Shown piece after piece: positions 22,990 through 34,142 of a stretch of DNA of 64,000 nucleotides. Under the pieces are notes generated by a model. It was given only the letters and a program-made list of their open reading frames with translations. It was not told the origin of the DNA and ran no database searches. Source of the stretch: Eretmocerus hayati. Taxonomy: Eukaryota; Arthropoda; Insecta; Hymenoptera; Aphelinidae. Every line of letters starts with the position of its first letter. Position 1 is the stretch's first letter. A program made the position numbers and the translations under genes. The stretch covers positions 114,764,246-114,828,245 of the forward strand of contig CM056742.1 of NCBI GenBank assembly GCA_029851415.1. Reading direction: 5' to 3'.

Positions 22990-24909
22990 AAAAAGCGACA
23001 CAGTGCCAGAGAGCGCTAGATAGTCGGTGGTGCCAGAAGCGCGCCGCGTATCAATCTTCATCGGTGATCGCGCGTATACATGATTCACGAACGTCGATAA
23101 TTCGAGAGTGGATCCGTATGTGCAAGGCACCTAATGAAGTAATAATTTGCGCAAACTGCACGCTTGTGAAGACAGTTTCGCGGGAGTATTGTATGTTTTT
23201 CACCTTATTTGGCCAACAAGTTGTTGATACAATGCTCACAGCGAAAATCAATCAAATTTATGACCGCAACACTGTTTTCACATAGGTGTGACTTGCGCGA
23301 ATTTCCACCTCAAGACGTACCACGGTCGTACACACCGTGTATGTATACGACCATGCCAGATACACTCGCGCTGTGAAAATCGGGGTACTCCGTATCTCAG
23401 CGGCCTCTCTGCTCTCCGCACATCAACTGTTGCGAGTACAAAAAAGGACCACTTGAGATTCGGTGAGCTTGCAAGATCGAGAGGCAGCCTTCGCCTAATA
23501 TATGGCTCTGGACAAAGCCCGCGCAGATAGAGTTCTGGAGATACTGGGATAGCAGGATAGGCATACGAGGGCCTCGGTGAGCAGAAACGAGACCATTCGG
23601 GCATGATGCACGGCCAGCTCTCTTCTCGCTAGCTCACGCAAAACTGGGTTATGGTGCAAATACTTCAGAAATTTTATTCTACTCGCAGCTCTTACGACCG
23701 GGCTGCATACGCTCGGGCAAACGAGCGAGCTATATCCAACTTTTATGCTTTCGAATTCGAATCGGTGGCAAAGTGGTGTCGTTGGTTGCGAGCTGAGCTA
23801 TCTCGGGCGCGGGGACCGCACATTGGGCGAGACCGTCGAGGTATCGATCGCTCGCTAGCGTGATACGCCTTTTATCGCCGTTGCCGCTCAGCCGCATGTA
23901 GAGTAGAGAGCTTGCAAAGAGAGAGCAGGGGCGCGGGGAATGGGATACGGCTCGGTCGCCGAGCGACGGGTAAGATGGGTCTCGTGATGTGCCGATAAAA
24001 GCGTTGAACTGGAAAAAGCTACGGAGACGCATACACCCAGGAGCTCGCTATCCCGAGTACACTCATGGGTACAAACGTCACGCGCTGTGAGAGGCCAAGA
24101 GGCTCTTATCCCTATCGGCCGCGCGAGTAGCAAGAATATTTGCCGTCAACCGGCGTACATCGGGTGTACACATACGCTCGACGTCTTCATCGTTGCTCAT
24201 CCTTCGTCTTCGTTCTCGGCAAGCATCCATCAACGGTCCGCTGCCCGTTTGATCTAATATCCACTGGATGTGCCATCCTCGCCTGTTTGGCGTTGCTCGT
24301 ATCGACGGTTCGAGCGCGAACCGAGGAAGATTGGCCGTAATAATGCTCGCAAAGCCTCTTGCGCGGAGCCACGGGATACGGTTGCCCGACCAACTTTGCT
24401 TCGGAGAGTGTGTGCCATGTTTCAAACAATGGGCGTTATAATTATGAAACTTGCTCGCGCGAGAGGAATGTTGACCAGAGCTTCGGCTTGACGAGCACGC
24501 AAGAGATAGTTGCGGTAACCACATCGTTCGAAACTGGCACGAGCCTCGCTACCTTGAAGAATGTTCTCCCTTACTTTGCGGTTACATTTTCTGCTGGATA
24601 CTCCCTCGTTTGTATCTCTCAAACTTCCTGTCACATATTGATCTCGCTCACCAACTCGTCGGACGCTTGACTTTGTGCAAAAAGAAAATACCCGAAGATC
24701 GAGAAAACGATAACGAATTCCAGTCTGTGGCCACGAAACTCGTTGATCATGGAACGAGATTCCATCGAGGAAAATTAATTATGAATTGCTCATATCTGTC
24801 ACGCGTGGTATACGAAGTGTACGTCACAGCATAGACTGATCCAGTTTGAACGACGAGGGCCGTTTTCTTCCCAAAGTATTCGGAGGCCAACGTGCATGAT
24901 GTCATCCAC
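22990..24909. other. No gene seen; GC-richer single-copy DNA
   Basis: Higher GC than the flanking transposons, with CG-rich words and several overlapping short frames on both strands. None shows a recognisable domain, start context or splice pattern strong enough to call. Confidence 0.4.
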
Positions 24910-25005
24910 CCTGCTAGAGATATCAGCGTACCAGTACTGCCCACTCAGTGTTACGGTCATAAGCTACGACCGTATTACGGTCGTAGGCTACGGCGGAAAT
25001 AATTT
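24910..25005. repeat. GTA/ACGGTCGTA palindromic repeat cluster 1
   Basis: Contains TAGAGATATCAGCGTACCAG, repeated in direct orientation at about 27129, then several short palindromes such as TACGACCGTATTACGGTCGTA. Related clusters lie at 25885-25980, 27120-27262, 27515-27647 and 30609-30650. Confidence 0.55.
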
Positions 25006-25884
25006 GCTCAATCTCAAATAACCTAGGCGATTCAGAACTAACAAATAAGCCACAACTATTGAGCCTTGGTAATTAATTTACTGTTTCATTCTCGAAAATG
25101 AGAACTTTTAGAGGTTCTCTAAAGATCTGTACATCTCAATGAAACTGAGTCGCCCTAATATGGAAACGCACCCGTGATGCACTCTTGGAGAATATATTCA
25201 CATTATTAACGGAATGTGGGATCAGAATGGTGATTGAGGAGAAGAAGAAATATAATTGCAGATTCCCAAGAATAAAGTCAAGCGGGTATGATAAAAAAAA
25301 TAGGGGCCATATCAGAGACAAAATAATTTTCCCCACGGTATCAATTCTCATTCTTCCAGAAACCAGTTTCACATGCTGACCTCCCGACCACCCTGCACTT
25401 ATCAGAATAAGTTGAACATCTCGTATCGAAACAGCGGATCCTCAAGGAATGCTTATGATGTGGTTGTTGTGATGGACACAGATATTTGCACTCGGGCAGA
25501 ACCATGCCCGCACGTTTAGTCATTGAAGAATGAATAATGACGTTTTCTGAGAATAAGTATACACATTCAAATCACCGCATATCAACAATAAGCCAGGCTA
25601 AATGTATTCATGCGCGATGGTACATAACCTATCTGCGCTGCGCGGCCAACACACATAGAGCCAGACCGACTGAAGCGGAAGCGTATGGCCAGATTTATCA
25701 CCTTGTTCATCATATGGTGCCTGATACACGCTTTTATTCTAGCTCGTTTGAGTAACCCTTGACCTATTCCAGCTCAAGATTTTTCCTAGAGTTAAAAATC
25801 GCCAGCACATTCCAAAAGAATCGAAAGGTTTGTTGAGAAATTTGATGACTGGAAAAAATTGTAATCATGTAAGACAGTATTTCA
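25006..25884. other. No gene seen
   Basis: Non-coding DNA between two palindromic clusters. Only short frames, no recognisable family. Confidence 0.4.
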
Positions 25885-25980
25885 GCTATAAGTTACGCCC
25901 GTATTTTTAGCGTAGCGTACTGCGCAGTAGGCTACCGCGAGACTACGGTCGTGATACGCCTAGTATTACGACCGTAAATC
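25885..25980. repeat. GTA/ACGGTCGTA palindromic repeat cluster 2
   Basis: Short inverted words including AGCGTAGCGTACTGCGCAGT, ACTACGGTCGTG and ATTACGACCGTAA, directly left of the foldback at 25984. Confidence 0.5.
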
Positions 25981-25983
25981 CCT

Positions 25984-27118
25984 CTGGCTCGTTCTACATA
26001 GGGGTGTGTCCACAAGTGAAGCGCCCGAGCCGAGCCCCGGCGCGTGGCGCCGCTCCCGGCACCGGCGCTGGCGCGCGCTAGAAATTGTTTGTGTAAATTT
26101 ATAGACACACGCGTTGACTCCTCTTTTCGGAGTTGTACTTAGCGATCGAGGTGGCCAAACTTCGGTTCTATACTCCGGATATAGTCGGTAACGTGGGGAA
26201 TTTTTGAGCCTGCTCAGAGCGCGGTGCCAGCGCGGGTGCCGGGAGCGGCGCCGCGCGCCGGGGCTCGGCGCGGGCGCTTCACTTGTGGACACACCCTAGG
26301 ATGCGCTCAGCGCGTGAGCGTACGCGCATACGCTTGCGCTCATAGCATTTGATGCAGGGAATTTCATGAAGCAGCCTCACCAGTCATTTTCCACCCAGAA
26401 TTTCCACAAGTTAAGAGTTGGTTGATGATTAGTGGGCTTCGAGTGACATTATCAAATCAACAAAATCAAGTTCCTCCATGCTTTTTCATGATTAATAGAG
26501 AACAACATCAGCGGTGGCCACGTGGTCCTTTCTGGAAAAAAATATAGGTTGAGCAACGTTTCTGCGATTCAGTATCCGGATTTGTGACTGCTCATCTTGC
26601 TCTTGCCTAGTTCCTGATCCCAAACAAAGTTACAGTCTCCGCAAAGTAAGACGGGTGGTCACCAATGCCGATACTGACAATGAGTTGTGAAAACGGTGCT
26701 CAACCTGGGTTTTTCCCCGAAATGGCTGACGGCACCACCACTGCTGGTTCATCCTATTTACTCACGAAGAAAAAAAACGAAGAAAATCGTGTTTCTGACC
26801 CAAAAATGTCGTCCGGAGACCTCCGTCATTCAATATCATGGGTTGCGTATTTAACCGGTAATGAAAGAGCGAGTAATTCTTAGGGTGGCCAACGGTGATC
26901 TTTTTCTCTATTTTACTGTGGAAAAACAAGAGGAAACTTGATTTTTTGGCTCAATTATGTCACTTGGAGCCCACCAGCCATCAACTAACTCTTCCCTTGA
27001 GGAAATTCTGAGTAGGAAACGGCTGGTGAGGCTGCTCCATGAAATTCTCTGCATTTGATGCTTTGAGCGCACGCATATGCACGAACGCATACGCACTGAG
27101 CGCATCCTATGTAGAACG
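25984..27118. mobile_element. Foldback-type element with nested GC-rich MITE
   Basis: The left arm (25984-26001 plus 26297-26525) and right arm (26882-27118) are mirror images with moderate divergence, starting CTGGCTCGTTCTACATAGG. The centre 26526-26881 is unique. The nested insert at 26002-26296 interrupts the left arm. No domain seen. Confidence 0.7.
26002..26296. mobile_element. 295-bp GC-rich MITE with TAG duplication
   Basis: Terminal inverted repeats of about 75 bp begin GGGTGTGTCCACAAGTGAAG. TAG occurs at 25999-26001 and 26297-26299, and the mirrored empty site in the right arm confirms the duplication. A 3-bp duplication with GGG termini suggests a PIF/Harbinger-type source; this is inference. 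GC content is far above the flanks. Confidence 0.8.
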
Positions 27119-27262
27119 AGCCATCTGGTAGAGATATCAGCGTACCAGTACTGCCTACTCCGTACTACGGTCGTGCGCTACTGCCGAAATACTGAGCGTA
27201 TCACAGCCGTAATCCCGCCGGAGCCGACTGTCTTCGACCGTAGCGTACGCTGGGATTAAGGC
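27119..27262. repeat. GTA/ACGGTCGTA palindromic repeat cluster 3
   Basis: Direct repeat of TAGAGATATCAGCGTACCAG from 24914, then ACTACGGTCGTGCGCTAC and CGACCGTAGCGTACGCTG. Confidence 0.5.
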
Positions 27263-27303
27263 CATAGTCAAGCCAATATTATACATATAGGTAATAATAA
27301 GGT

Positions 27304-27501
27304 TGCAGTCATCGCAATCTTCTGATTAACACCTCAATTTGTTCTTGAACACTTTGATGGTGTTAACTGGAAAAATTTGTTGAATTTTCAAGTAGAATTG
27401 AAATCCTTTGTACTTGAACATTCAAGAATTTTTTCCAGTCAACACCATCAAAATATTTAAAAACAAATTGGAGTATTCATCAGATAATTCCGATGACTGC
27501 A
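27304..27501. mobile_element. 198-bp hairpin element
   Basis: The sequence from TGCAGTCATCG at 27304 is mirrored by CGATGACTGCA ending 27501. Arms of about 65 bp include TTTGATGGTGTT and its complement. No coding content; MITE-like. Confidence 0.65.
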
Positions 27502-27514
27502 AAAACTACTTACA

Positions 27515-27647
27515 TGTGAAACCGGTACTTTCAGCGTGACTAAGGACGTATTCCCGGCGTAGGTTACTGAAAGCGTACGCTACGGAGAGATTATGGACGT
27601 AATATGCGCAGTATTTCGATAGTAGCACACGAGCGAAGTACAGTCGT
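27515..27647. repeat. GTA-rich palindromic cluster 4
   Basis: Short inverted words such as AGCGTACGCT and GGACGTAAT, directly left of the 3-kb palindrome. A matching short cluster lies at 30609-30650 on the other side. Confidence 0.45.
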
Positions 27648-27849
27648 CGCACATTAGTAAACATTTCACGTCTGCTCAAACAATTTTTATTACTCTGAAA
27701 ACGTGCGATTTCGGAATGTTTCAAGGGGGGAAATTGTAGCTTTTGACATGCAGAATCCGAATCCTTTTCCCTCGAAGAGCCTCTCCAACTCATACGCCCA
27801 TGGCTAGCGAAAAACCGCAAAAATACTGCAAAAACAACAGTATTAAGGG

Positions 27850-29270
27850 TTTAACTCAGAGGGGAAGCAATTTGAGCAAATTTTCATGAGGAACAAAATT
27901 GTTTCATTTTTCAATACAAAATCGATGGTATGGTTGATTTTCCTGAAAAAGCCAATTTTTTTGGTTTTTTCTCATTTTAGAGGCTTTTCCGCCCGAATTT
28001 CGGAATGCACATTGCGGCAATCGAAAGAGCGGAAAATTTTACGTCGAAATATGTATTCGAAAAATTTTCTCTAAATTGACCCAGTGTGACGTGAACTCGA
28101 AAAAAGAAGCGAAAACCTAAAAAACGCTTGGGAGACCACAAAAAGCTCTTGTAGCTCAAAAAAGAAGCAAGTTACGCAAATTTTGATGAGGGACAAAGTT
28201 ATTGCATTTCTTAGTATAAATTAGGCATTTTATCTGGTTTTCCAAAAAAAGCCATTTTTGGGGGGTTTTGGCCACTCTTGAGGCTTTTTCAGCCGGATTC
28301 CAAAATTTCGACTGCGGCAATCGAAAGAACAGAAAATTTTACGTCAAAATATGTATTTCAAATTTTTTTCACATCCACCCTGATTGCCGAGAACCAGAGG
28401 AATGAAGAAAAAATGGGAAAAAAGGCATGGGGGACCACAAAAAGCTCTTGTAGCTCAAAAAAGAAGCAATTTACGCAAATTTTGATGAGGAACAAAGTTA
28501 TTGCATTTCTTAGTATAAATTAGGCATTTTATCTGGTTTTCCAAAAAAAGCCATTTTTGGGGGGTTTTGGCCACTCTTGAGGCTTTTTCAGCCGGATTCC
28601 AAAATTTCGACTGCGGCAATCGAAAGAACAGAAAATTTTACGTCAAAATATGTATTTCAAATTTTTTTCACATCCACCCTGATTGCCGAGAACCAGAGGA
28701 ATGAAGAAAAAATGGGAAAAAAGGCATGGGAGACCACAAAAAGCTCTTGTAGCTCAAAAAAGAAGCAATTTACGCAAATTTTGATGAGGAACAAAGTTAT
28801 TGCATTTCTTAGTATAAATTAGGCATTTTATCTGGTTTTCCAAAAAAAGCCATTTTTGGGGGGTTTTGGCCACTCTTGAGGCTTTTTCAGCCGGATTCCA
28901 AAATTTCGACTGCGGCAATCGAAAGAACAGAAAAATTCACGTCAAAATATGTATTTCAAATTTTTTTCACATCCACCCTGATTGCCGAGAACCAGAGGAA
29001 TGAAGAAAAAATGGGAAAAAAGGCATGGGAGACCACAAAAAGCTCTTGTAGCTCAAAAAAGAAGCAATTTACGCAAATTTTGATGAGGAACAAAGTTATT
29101 GCATTTCTTAGTATAAATTAGGCATTTTATCTGGTTTTCCGAAAAAAGCCATTTTTGGGGGGTTTTGGCCACTCTTGAGGCTTTTTCAGCCGGATTCCAA
29201 AATTTCGACTGCGGGAACCGAAAGAGCAAAAAATTTTACATTGAAATGGGTTTCTCAACATTTTCCTTCC
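27850..29270 (+). repeat. 299-bp tandem array, left arm
   Basis: One diverged outer unit (27850-28125) is followed by near-identical units whose equivalent points lie at 28278, 28577 and 28876, exactly 299 bp apart. A further partial unit runs into the loop and degrades after about 29212. Confidence 0.85.
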
Positions 29271-29272
29271 AA

Positions 29273-30405
29273 CATCAGGGTGGATGTGAAAAAAATTTGA
29301 AATACATATTTTGACGTGAAATTTTCTGTTCTTTCGATTGCCGCAGTCGAAATTTTGGAATCCGGCTGAAAAAGCCTCAAGAGTGGCCAAAACCCCTCAA
29401 AAATGGCTTTTTTTGGAAAACCAGATAAAATGCCTAATTCATACTAAGAAATGCAATAACTTTGTTCCTCATCAAAATTTGCGTAAATTGCTTCTTTTTT
29501 GAGCTACAAGAGCTTTTTGTGGTCTCCCATGCCTTTTTTCCCATTTTTTCTTCATTCCTCTGGTTCTCGGCAATCAGGGTGGATGTGAAAAAAATTTGAA
29601 ATACATATTTTGACGTAAAATTTTCTGTTCTTTCGATTGCCGCAGTCGAAATTTTGGAATCCGGCTGAAAAAGCCTCAAGAGTGGCCAAAACCCCCCAAA
29701 AATGGCTTTTTTTGGAAAACCAGATAAAATGCCTAATTTATACTAAGAAATGCAATAACTTTGTTCCTCATCAAAATTTGCGTAAATTGCTTCTTTTTTG
29801 AGCTACAAGAGCTTTTTGTGGTCTCCCATGCCTTTTTTCCCATTTTTTCTTCATTCCTCTGGTTCTCGGCAATCAGGGTGGATGTGAAAAAAATTTGAAA
29901 TACATATTTTGACGTAAAATTTTCTGTTCTTTCGATTGCCGCAGTCGAAATTTTGGAATCCGGCTGAAAAAGCCTCAAGAGTGGCCAAAACCCCCCAAAA
30001 ATGGCTTTTTTTGGAAAACCAGATAAAATGCCTAATTTATACTAAGAAATGCAATAACTTTGTTCCTCATCAAAATTTGCGTAACTTGCTTCTTTTTTGA
30101 GCTACAAGAGCTTTTTGTGGTCTCCCAAGCGTTTTTTAGGTTTTCGCTTCTTTTTTCGAGTTCACGTCACACTGGGTCAATTTAGAGAAAATTTTTCGAA
30201 TACATATTTCGACGTAAAATTTTCCGCTCTTTCGATTGCCGCAATGTGCATTCCGAAATTCGGGCGGAAAAGCCTCCAAAATGAGAAAAAACCAAAAAAA
30301 TTGGCTTTTTAAGGAAAATCAACCATACCATCGATTTTGTATTGAAAAATGAAACAATTTTGTTCCTCATGAAAATTTGCTCAAATTGCTTCCCCTCTGA
30401 GTTAA
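29273..30405 (-). repeat. 299-bp tandem array, right arm
   Basis: Inverted counterpart of the left array, with equivalent points at 29390, 29679 and 29978 and the diverged outer unit at about 30131-30405. Confidence 0.85.
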
Positions 30406-30742
30406 ACACTTAATACTGTTGTTTTTGCAGTATTTTTGCGGTTTTTCGCTAGCCATGGGCGTATGAGTTGGAGAGGCTCTTCGAGGGAAAAGGATTCGGA
30501 TTCTGCATGTCAAAAGCTACAATTTCCCCCCTTGAAACATTCCGAAATCGCACGTTTTCAGAGTAATAAAAATTGTTTGAGCAGACGTGAAATGTTTACT
30601 AATGTGCGTCGGCAGTTAGTAGGCTACGGCCGTATTACGGCCCTACACCCCCATGATTTTTCCACCAGGAGGGAGATCAAAAAATTCTCTTTTTCAAATT
30701 CTACGAGCATTTTGCAACATAATTTGGAGAGTTAAATTGATA

Positions 30743-30823
30743 CCTCCTACGAGGAAAAACACTTCTCAATCTATAAGCCCTATGTCTTATTATACATTGG
30801 GAAGTGTTTTCCTCCGTAGGAGC
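30743..30823. repeat. Hairpin
   Basis: CCTCCTACGAGGAAAAACAC pairs with the GTGTTTTCCTCCGTAGGAG region 30 nt later. It sits immediately left of the Ginger-like element. Confidence 0.6.
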
Positions 30824-31020
30824 TAGGTATCGATATTACCGGCAAAGTCCGGAATGGATGCTTCATTCCGGACTTTGCCTGGCAATCCGCGGATCGCCTG
30901 TTGAGTCTTCGGGCAAAGTTGAACGCAAGCATGATCTCATATGCCGGGGGTCTCGGGTTTTCACTTTTGATGCGTTTCCACGAGGATGAATGATAAGTGT
31001 GGGTCATCATTCATGTATTC

Positions 31021-32535
31021 CACATGAATGTGGCATTCTTGGGAGATAAACATGTGCCAATGGAGAAGAAAAAAAATCATCCTGATTTTCGGTCATCGTA
31101 GCAATTTAACCTGATTTAGTGTCAACGGGATAATTTTTATAGAAGAATACAATTAAGGGAATTGAATGCGAACGAAATTTGTTGGGCCAAATTTAGGTGT
31201 CAAGATTTGTTTAAAGATGAACATCAAAGGAGTAGAAGTTCAAATCGATATAACAAGTGGAGGGAGAGGAAGTAATCACTGTCTACTCTTGAGCAGACTT
31301 GTCAGCAAAAGAATATTTGATCAGTTATTATTCTACATGGCAGATGAATTCCCACTCTGATCCTGTATGTGGATTGTAGCTCACAATCATGATGACACTT
31401 CAGACGGCGTTGCCAACTCAACACAAAACCTACACTCTTTACATAGAGAATACTACTCAGAGACTTTTGGTGTCCACGTGATCCACAATGCTGCTGCAAA
31501 TGCAATATAAACATCATCAAAGCCTCTAAAAAATGTTGTATTACACATTTGCTGCGATTGACTGTAATAATTCTCAAACCAATAGCTGTTTCATTTTTGT
31601 GGTTCCGTTCGGATTATAGGAATGATAACGCTGCTATTCCCTGGTAGAAAATGTGAGCATTTTTTGGCCTAAAACTGGCCGAGTCTAACCTAATTGCATT
31701 GTCGCTATATCTATATATCGCATAATAGGTGGCCAAAAAATTGGTCACATTTCTACCAGGGTTAGTATTAACTCCAATCGTATCTTACAAAATTGATAAT
31801 TTGAGTAAGAACTGACAGGGAGCTGAGGAGTTCTCTTTCCTCGCATGAAGGGTTAGCGATAACTTTGGTGGTTAGAAGTCATCATGTTTGACTTCTTGTG
31901 AAGCTCGCGACTCAATCTGCAAGGAACATCTTAAGAATGATTCTTTTGATCATCCACTCATTCATCTAATGAATTTACTCCTGATAGGCAACTCGTTAAC
32001 AATTATGGATGGAAAAGACAACGGGTACCAGAAAATGAAGGAAACATTTACGCAGAAACTAAAGGCATTCATCCCGAATCGCAATTCTTTACGTACACCC
32101 TCTCAAGAATGATATGATGACAATATTTCACGAGGCACTAGCCAAATATTTCACGAGGAGCAGAATGACGAAGAATCTTCGCAAGATCTCAACCCAGCTA
32201 TTGAAAAAGGTGTCACGTGCAATGTAATTCCAATCCTGTTTATCTCCGTATCAGTTCTGGGATGAATTCATAAATTTTGACTGAACGCGCTTCGCGAAAA
32301 TAGGGTTTGATAATGATTTGATCAAAATTTCATCTTTCGCTCTGAGTGATTGAGTGAACCAAATAAAAATTTACACGTGAATTGTATTTCGAAAGAATCT
32401 CTTTGCGAGAATGTTTCATCATCAAAATTAGTCTGATTGGAATGTTCTGTCATCGCATAAATTTCAAAGTCTTCTACTGTATCCACAGACTCCTATCAGC
32501 AACTTTTCCAAGTTTTATTAACAATACCCATTGAA
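31021..32535. other. Interior of the Ginger-like element, no domain recognised
   Basis: Apart from the MITE at 31639-31761, this stretch should correspond to the catalytic part of an integrase, but I could not see D, D and E motif blocks. A 74-codon frame at 31888-32112 may be a remnant. Confidence 0.4.
31639..31761. mobile_element. 123-bp MITE, CCCTGGTAGAAA ends
   Basis: Inverted ends CCCTGGTAGAAAATGTGAGC and their complement (TTTCTACCAGGG) with inner GGCCAAAAAA-type pairing. hAT-like ends are possible, but no exact 8-bp duplication is visible. Confidence 0.6.
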
Positions 32536-33153
32536 TTGTATATTATAGGTGTCGAAGAATTCACATGTCGTGTTTGCGGAAAAGAATCTACCAATGCACA
32601 TCAATGCGAAATCTGTGGCGAAAGCTCGCATATTATCTGTGGTAATCCAGCTAGTGATGAGCCAACTGAAGATGATGAGTCAAGAATTCTATGTAACATT
32701 TGTTTCAACAATGAGAAACGGTTGAAGAATAAAGAGACCACTCACAAAGGATTGAAACGTTAAGGTGAAAGAATGGTGGCTTCATCTAAAGAGAAATTTG
32801 TCAAGATTTACAAAGGTGCCCCTGACATAGTTTCCATCCCAGAGGTTGATCGTTGTAAAGGAGATTTTCGAAATGTAATCGGGGTTGTGATGGATATCAC
32901 AGAAGATGGTTATTATCAAGTTGGACCAGGGTGTGATCAAATTATTATTTCCAAGGAATCTCATCGAAGTCTGCAAGGAAAACTCCATCAAGATCGATCA
33001 AGTCCCTCAAAATGAGATCACACTGCGGTCGACCAATGCTAATCTTCGCTCCACGGAGGCCAAGGATTTATAAAATGTAATTGCACTAAGGAATGTATCA
33101 GTAACGCTTGCAAATGTAAACGCCTCAAAGTTCTGTGTAATAGAGAACTGACA
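32536..33153 (+). pseudogene. C-terminal remnant of a KRBA2/SCAND3-like integrase protein
   Basis: Three consecutive modules, all plus strand. First, a treble-clef-like zinc module at about 32563-32705 with CRVC, CEIC, HIIC and CNIC. Second, a conserved patch DIVSIPEVDRCKGDFRNVIG followed by DGYYQVG (32830-32935), matching the domain C-terminal to the integrase core in KRBA2/SCAND3-type proteins. Third, GGQGFIKCNC and CKCKRLKVLCN at 33055-33140, a Cys-rich tail seen in the same proteins. Lesions: in-frame TAA at 32761-32763, a frameshift near 32955 and another near 33045. The family assignment is from memory of these motifs; module order supports it. In the full-length relatives this end binds DNA or chromatin behind the catalytic integrase core. 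Confidence 0.6.
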
Positions 33154-33289
33154 TGACTACAAAAATCATTCCAAAATGCTCATACTAAGGAAGTTCACGT
33201 TGGAAAGGACACGATATATGAAAATTTGGAAATTTTCTGTGGTAAAAAAGAATTCAATCCAAATCTGAAGTTTTTCAGGTTTTGATTTG

Positions 33290-33523
33290 GCGTCATTCAA
33301 TATGGCGGCGACTGCACATGGAGTCACGTGAATTCAGAGTATTTTCCACGATAATTCTGAGGCAAACCTGCGTTTTTCCACCGCAAACTTCTATTATTTG
33401 AGTGAAATAAGCCCTCGATTGTGATTCAGATGAGAATTTCCGATGGGAAATGACATCACAACAGTTGGCAAAATCAGTGACACATGTGCAGCCACCACCA
33501 TATTAGATAGCGCCAATTCAAAT
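33290..33523. repeat. Imperfect inverted repeat
   Basis: TTTGGCGTCATTCAATATGG at 33290 is mirrored, with gaps, by the CCATATTAGATAGCGCC region ending 33523; CACATG flanks the inner side. Probably a degraded MITE. Confidence 0.4.
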
Positions 33524-34142
33524 TGTCAAAACTTCAATGACGATTTAAAAACCATAGAAGCGTCGTGAAAATTTCAAACTTTTTCCCCTATATCAATCTT
33601 GCCGCGAGCTCTCAGAACACAACATCTCCCAGAATGATGTCAGTTCCCTATTCAAGATGCTATTCTTCCACTACATGCTGTAATAAATAGAAAGTTCTCT
33701 GAATGATCTTTTCGAACTATGAGAGGAGTGTGAAGCAACAAGCATCGCAAATCCACCGAAGTAGTCCTCGTGAAACACTTCCGGGTGTACGAAGTACGAA
33801 AGAATAGCGAATCAGATGTTTCGAGGATCTCTTCCAATCCTCTGTAGTACATGCTCATCTCTCCAGAATGTCTCATTCACGTGAGATACGTGAATGATGA
33901 CTCGCACTTATCATCCATCCTCGTGAAAATGCATCAAAAGTGAAAATCCGAGACCCCCGGCATATGAGATCATGCTTGCGTTCAACTTTGCCCGAAGACT
34001 CAACAGGCAATCCGCGGATTGCCAGGCAAAGTCCGGAATGAAGCATCCATTCCGGACTTTGCCGGAGACGTTGCAGGCAAACTGCGGTTTGCCAAGGCAA
34101 TCCGCGGTTTGCCTGCATTCCGGACTTTGCCGGTAACATCGA

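Larger units (their letters stand above)
27648..30608. mobile_element. Near-perfect 3-kb palindrome made of 299-bp tandem units
   Basis: Arms mirror about an axis near 29128; for example 27820 pairs with 30436 and 28278 with 29978. Each arm has an outer unique segment (27648-27850; 30405-30608) and an inner tandem array of 299-bp units. Loop about 28983-29272. Arrays of tandem units inside inverted arms are typical of foldback transposons, but no family is recognised. An 81-codon frame recurs in every unit; it follows from the repeat and has no known domain. Confidence 0.85.
30829..34142 (+). mobile_element. TIR transposon with decayed Ginger/KRBA2-type integrase
   Basis: Terminal inverted repeats of about 190-250 bp: left 30829-31020, right about 33890-34142, tips TCGATATTACCGGCAAAGTC and its complement with one change. 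The ends are rich in nested palindromes (AAAGTCCGGAATG / CATTCCGGACTTT; GGCAATCCGCGGATTGCC). The interior holds C-terminal integrase-protein remnants (32536-33153) and two smaller inverted-repeat elements. No clear target duplication. The link to the KRBA2/SCAND3 (Ginger-type) group rests on the protein remnant. Confidence 0.65.

Noticed and set aside
24140..24340. Frame ending in a signal-peptide-like hydrophobic stretch
   Set aside because: The hydrophobic part is at the C-terminal end, the frame stops right after it, and no splice-compatible continuation was seen.
23730..24524. Overlapping Arg/Ser-rich frames suggesting exons
   Set aside because: All frames are short and on both strands, and none shows consistent splice sites or domain content.
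28278..29978. Repeated 81-codon frames that look like a tandem gene family
   Set aside because: They follow the 299-bp period of the tandem array and its mirror; the array explains them without coding selection.
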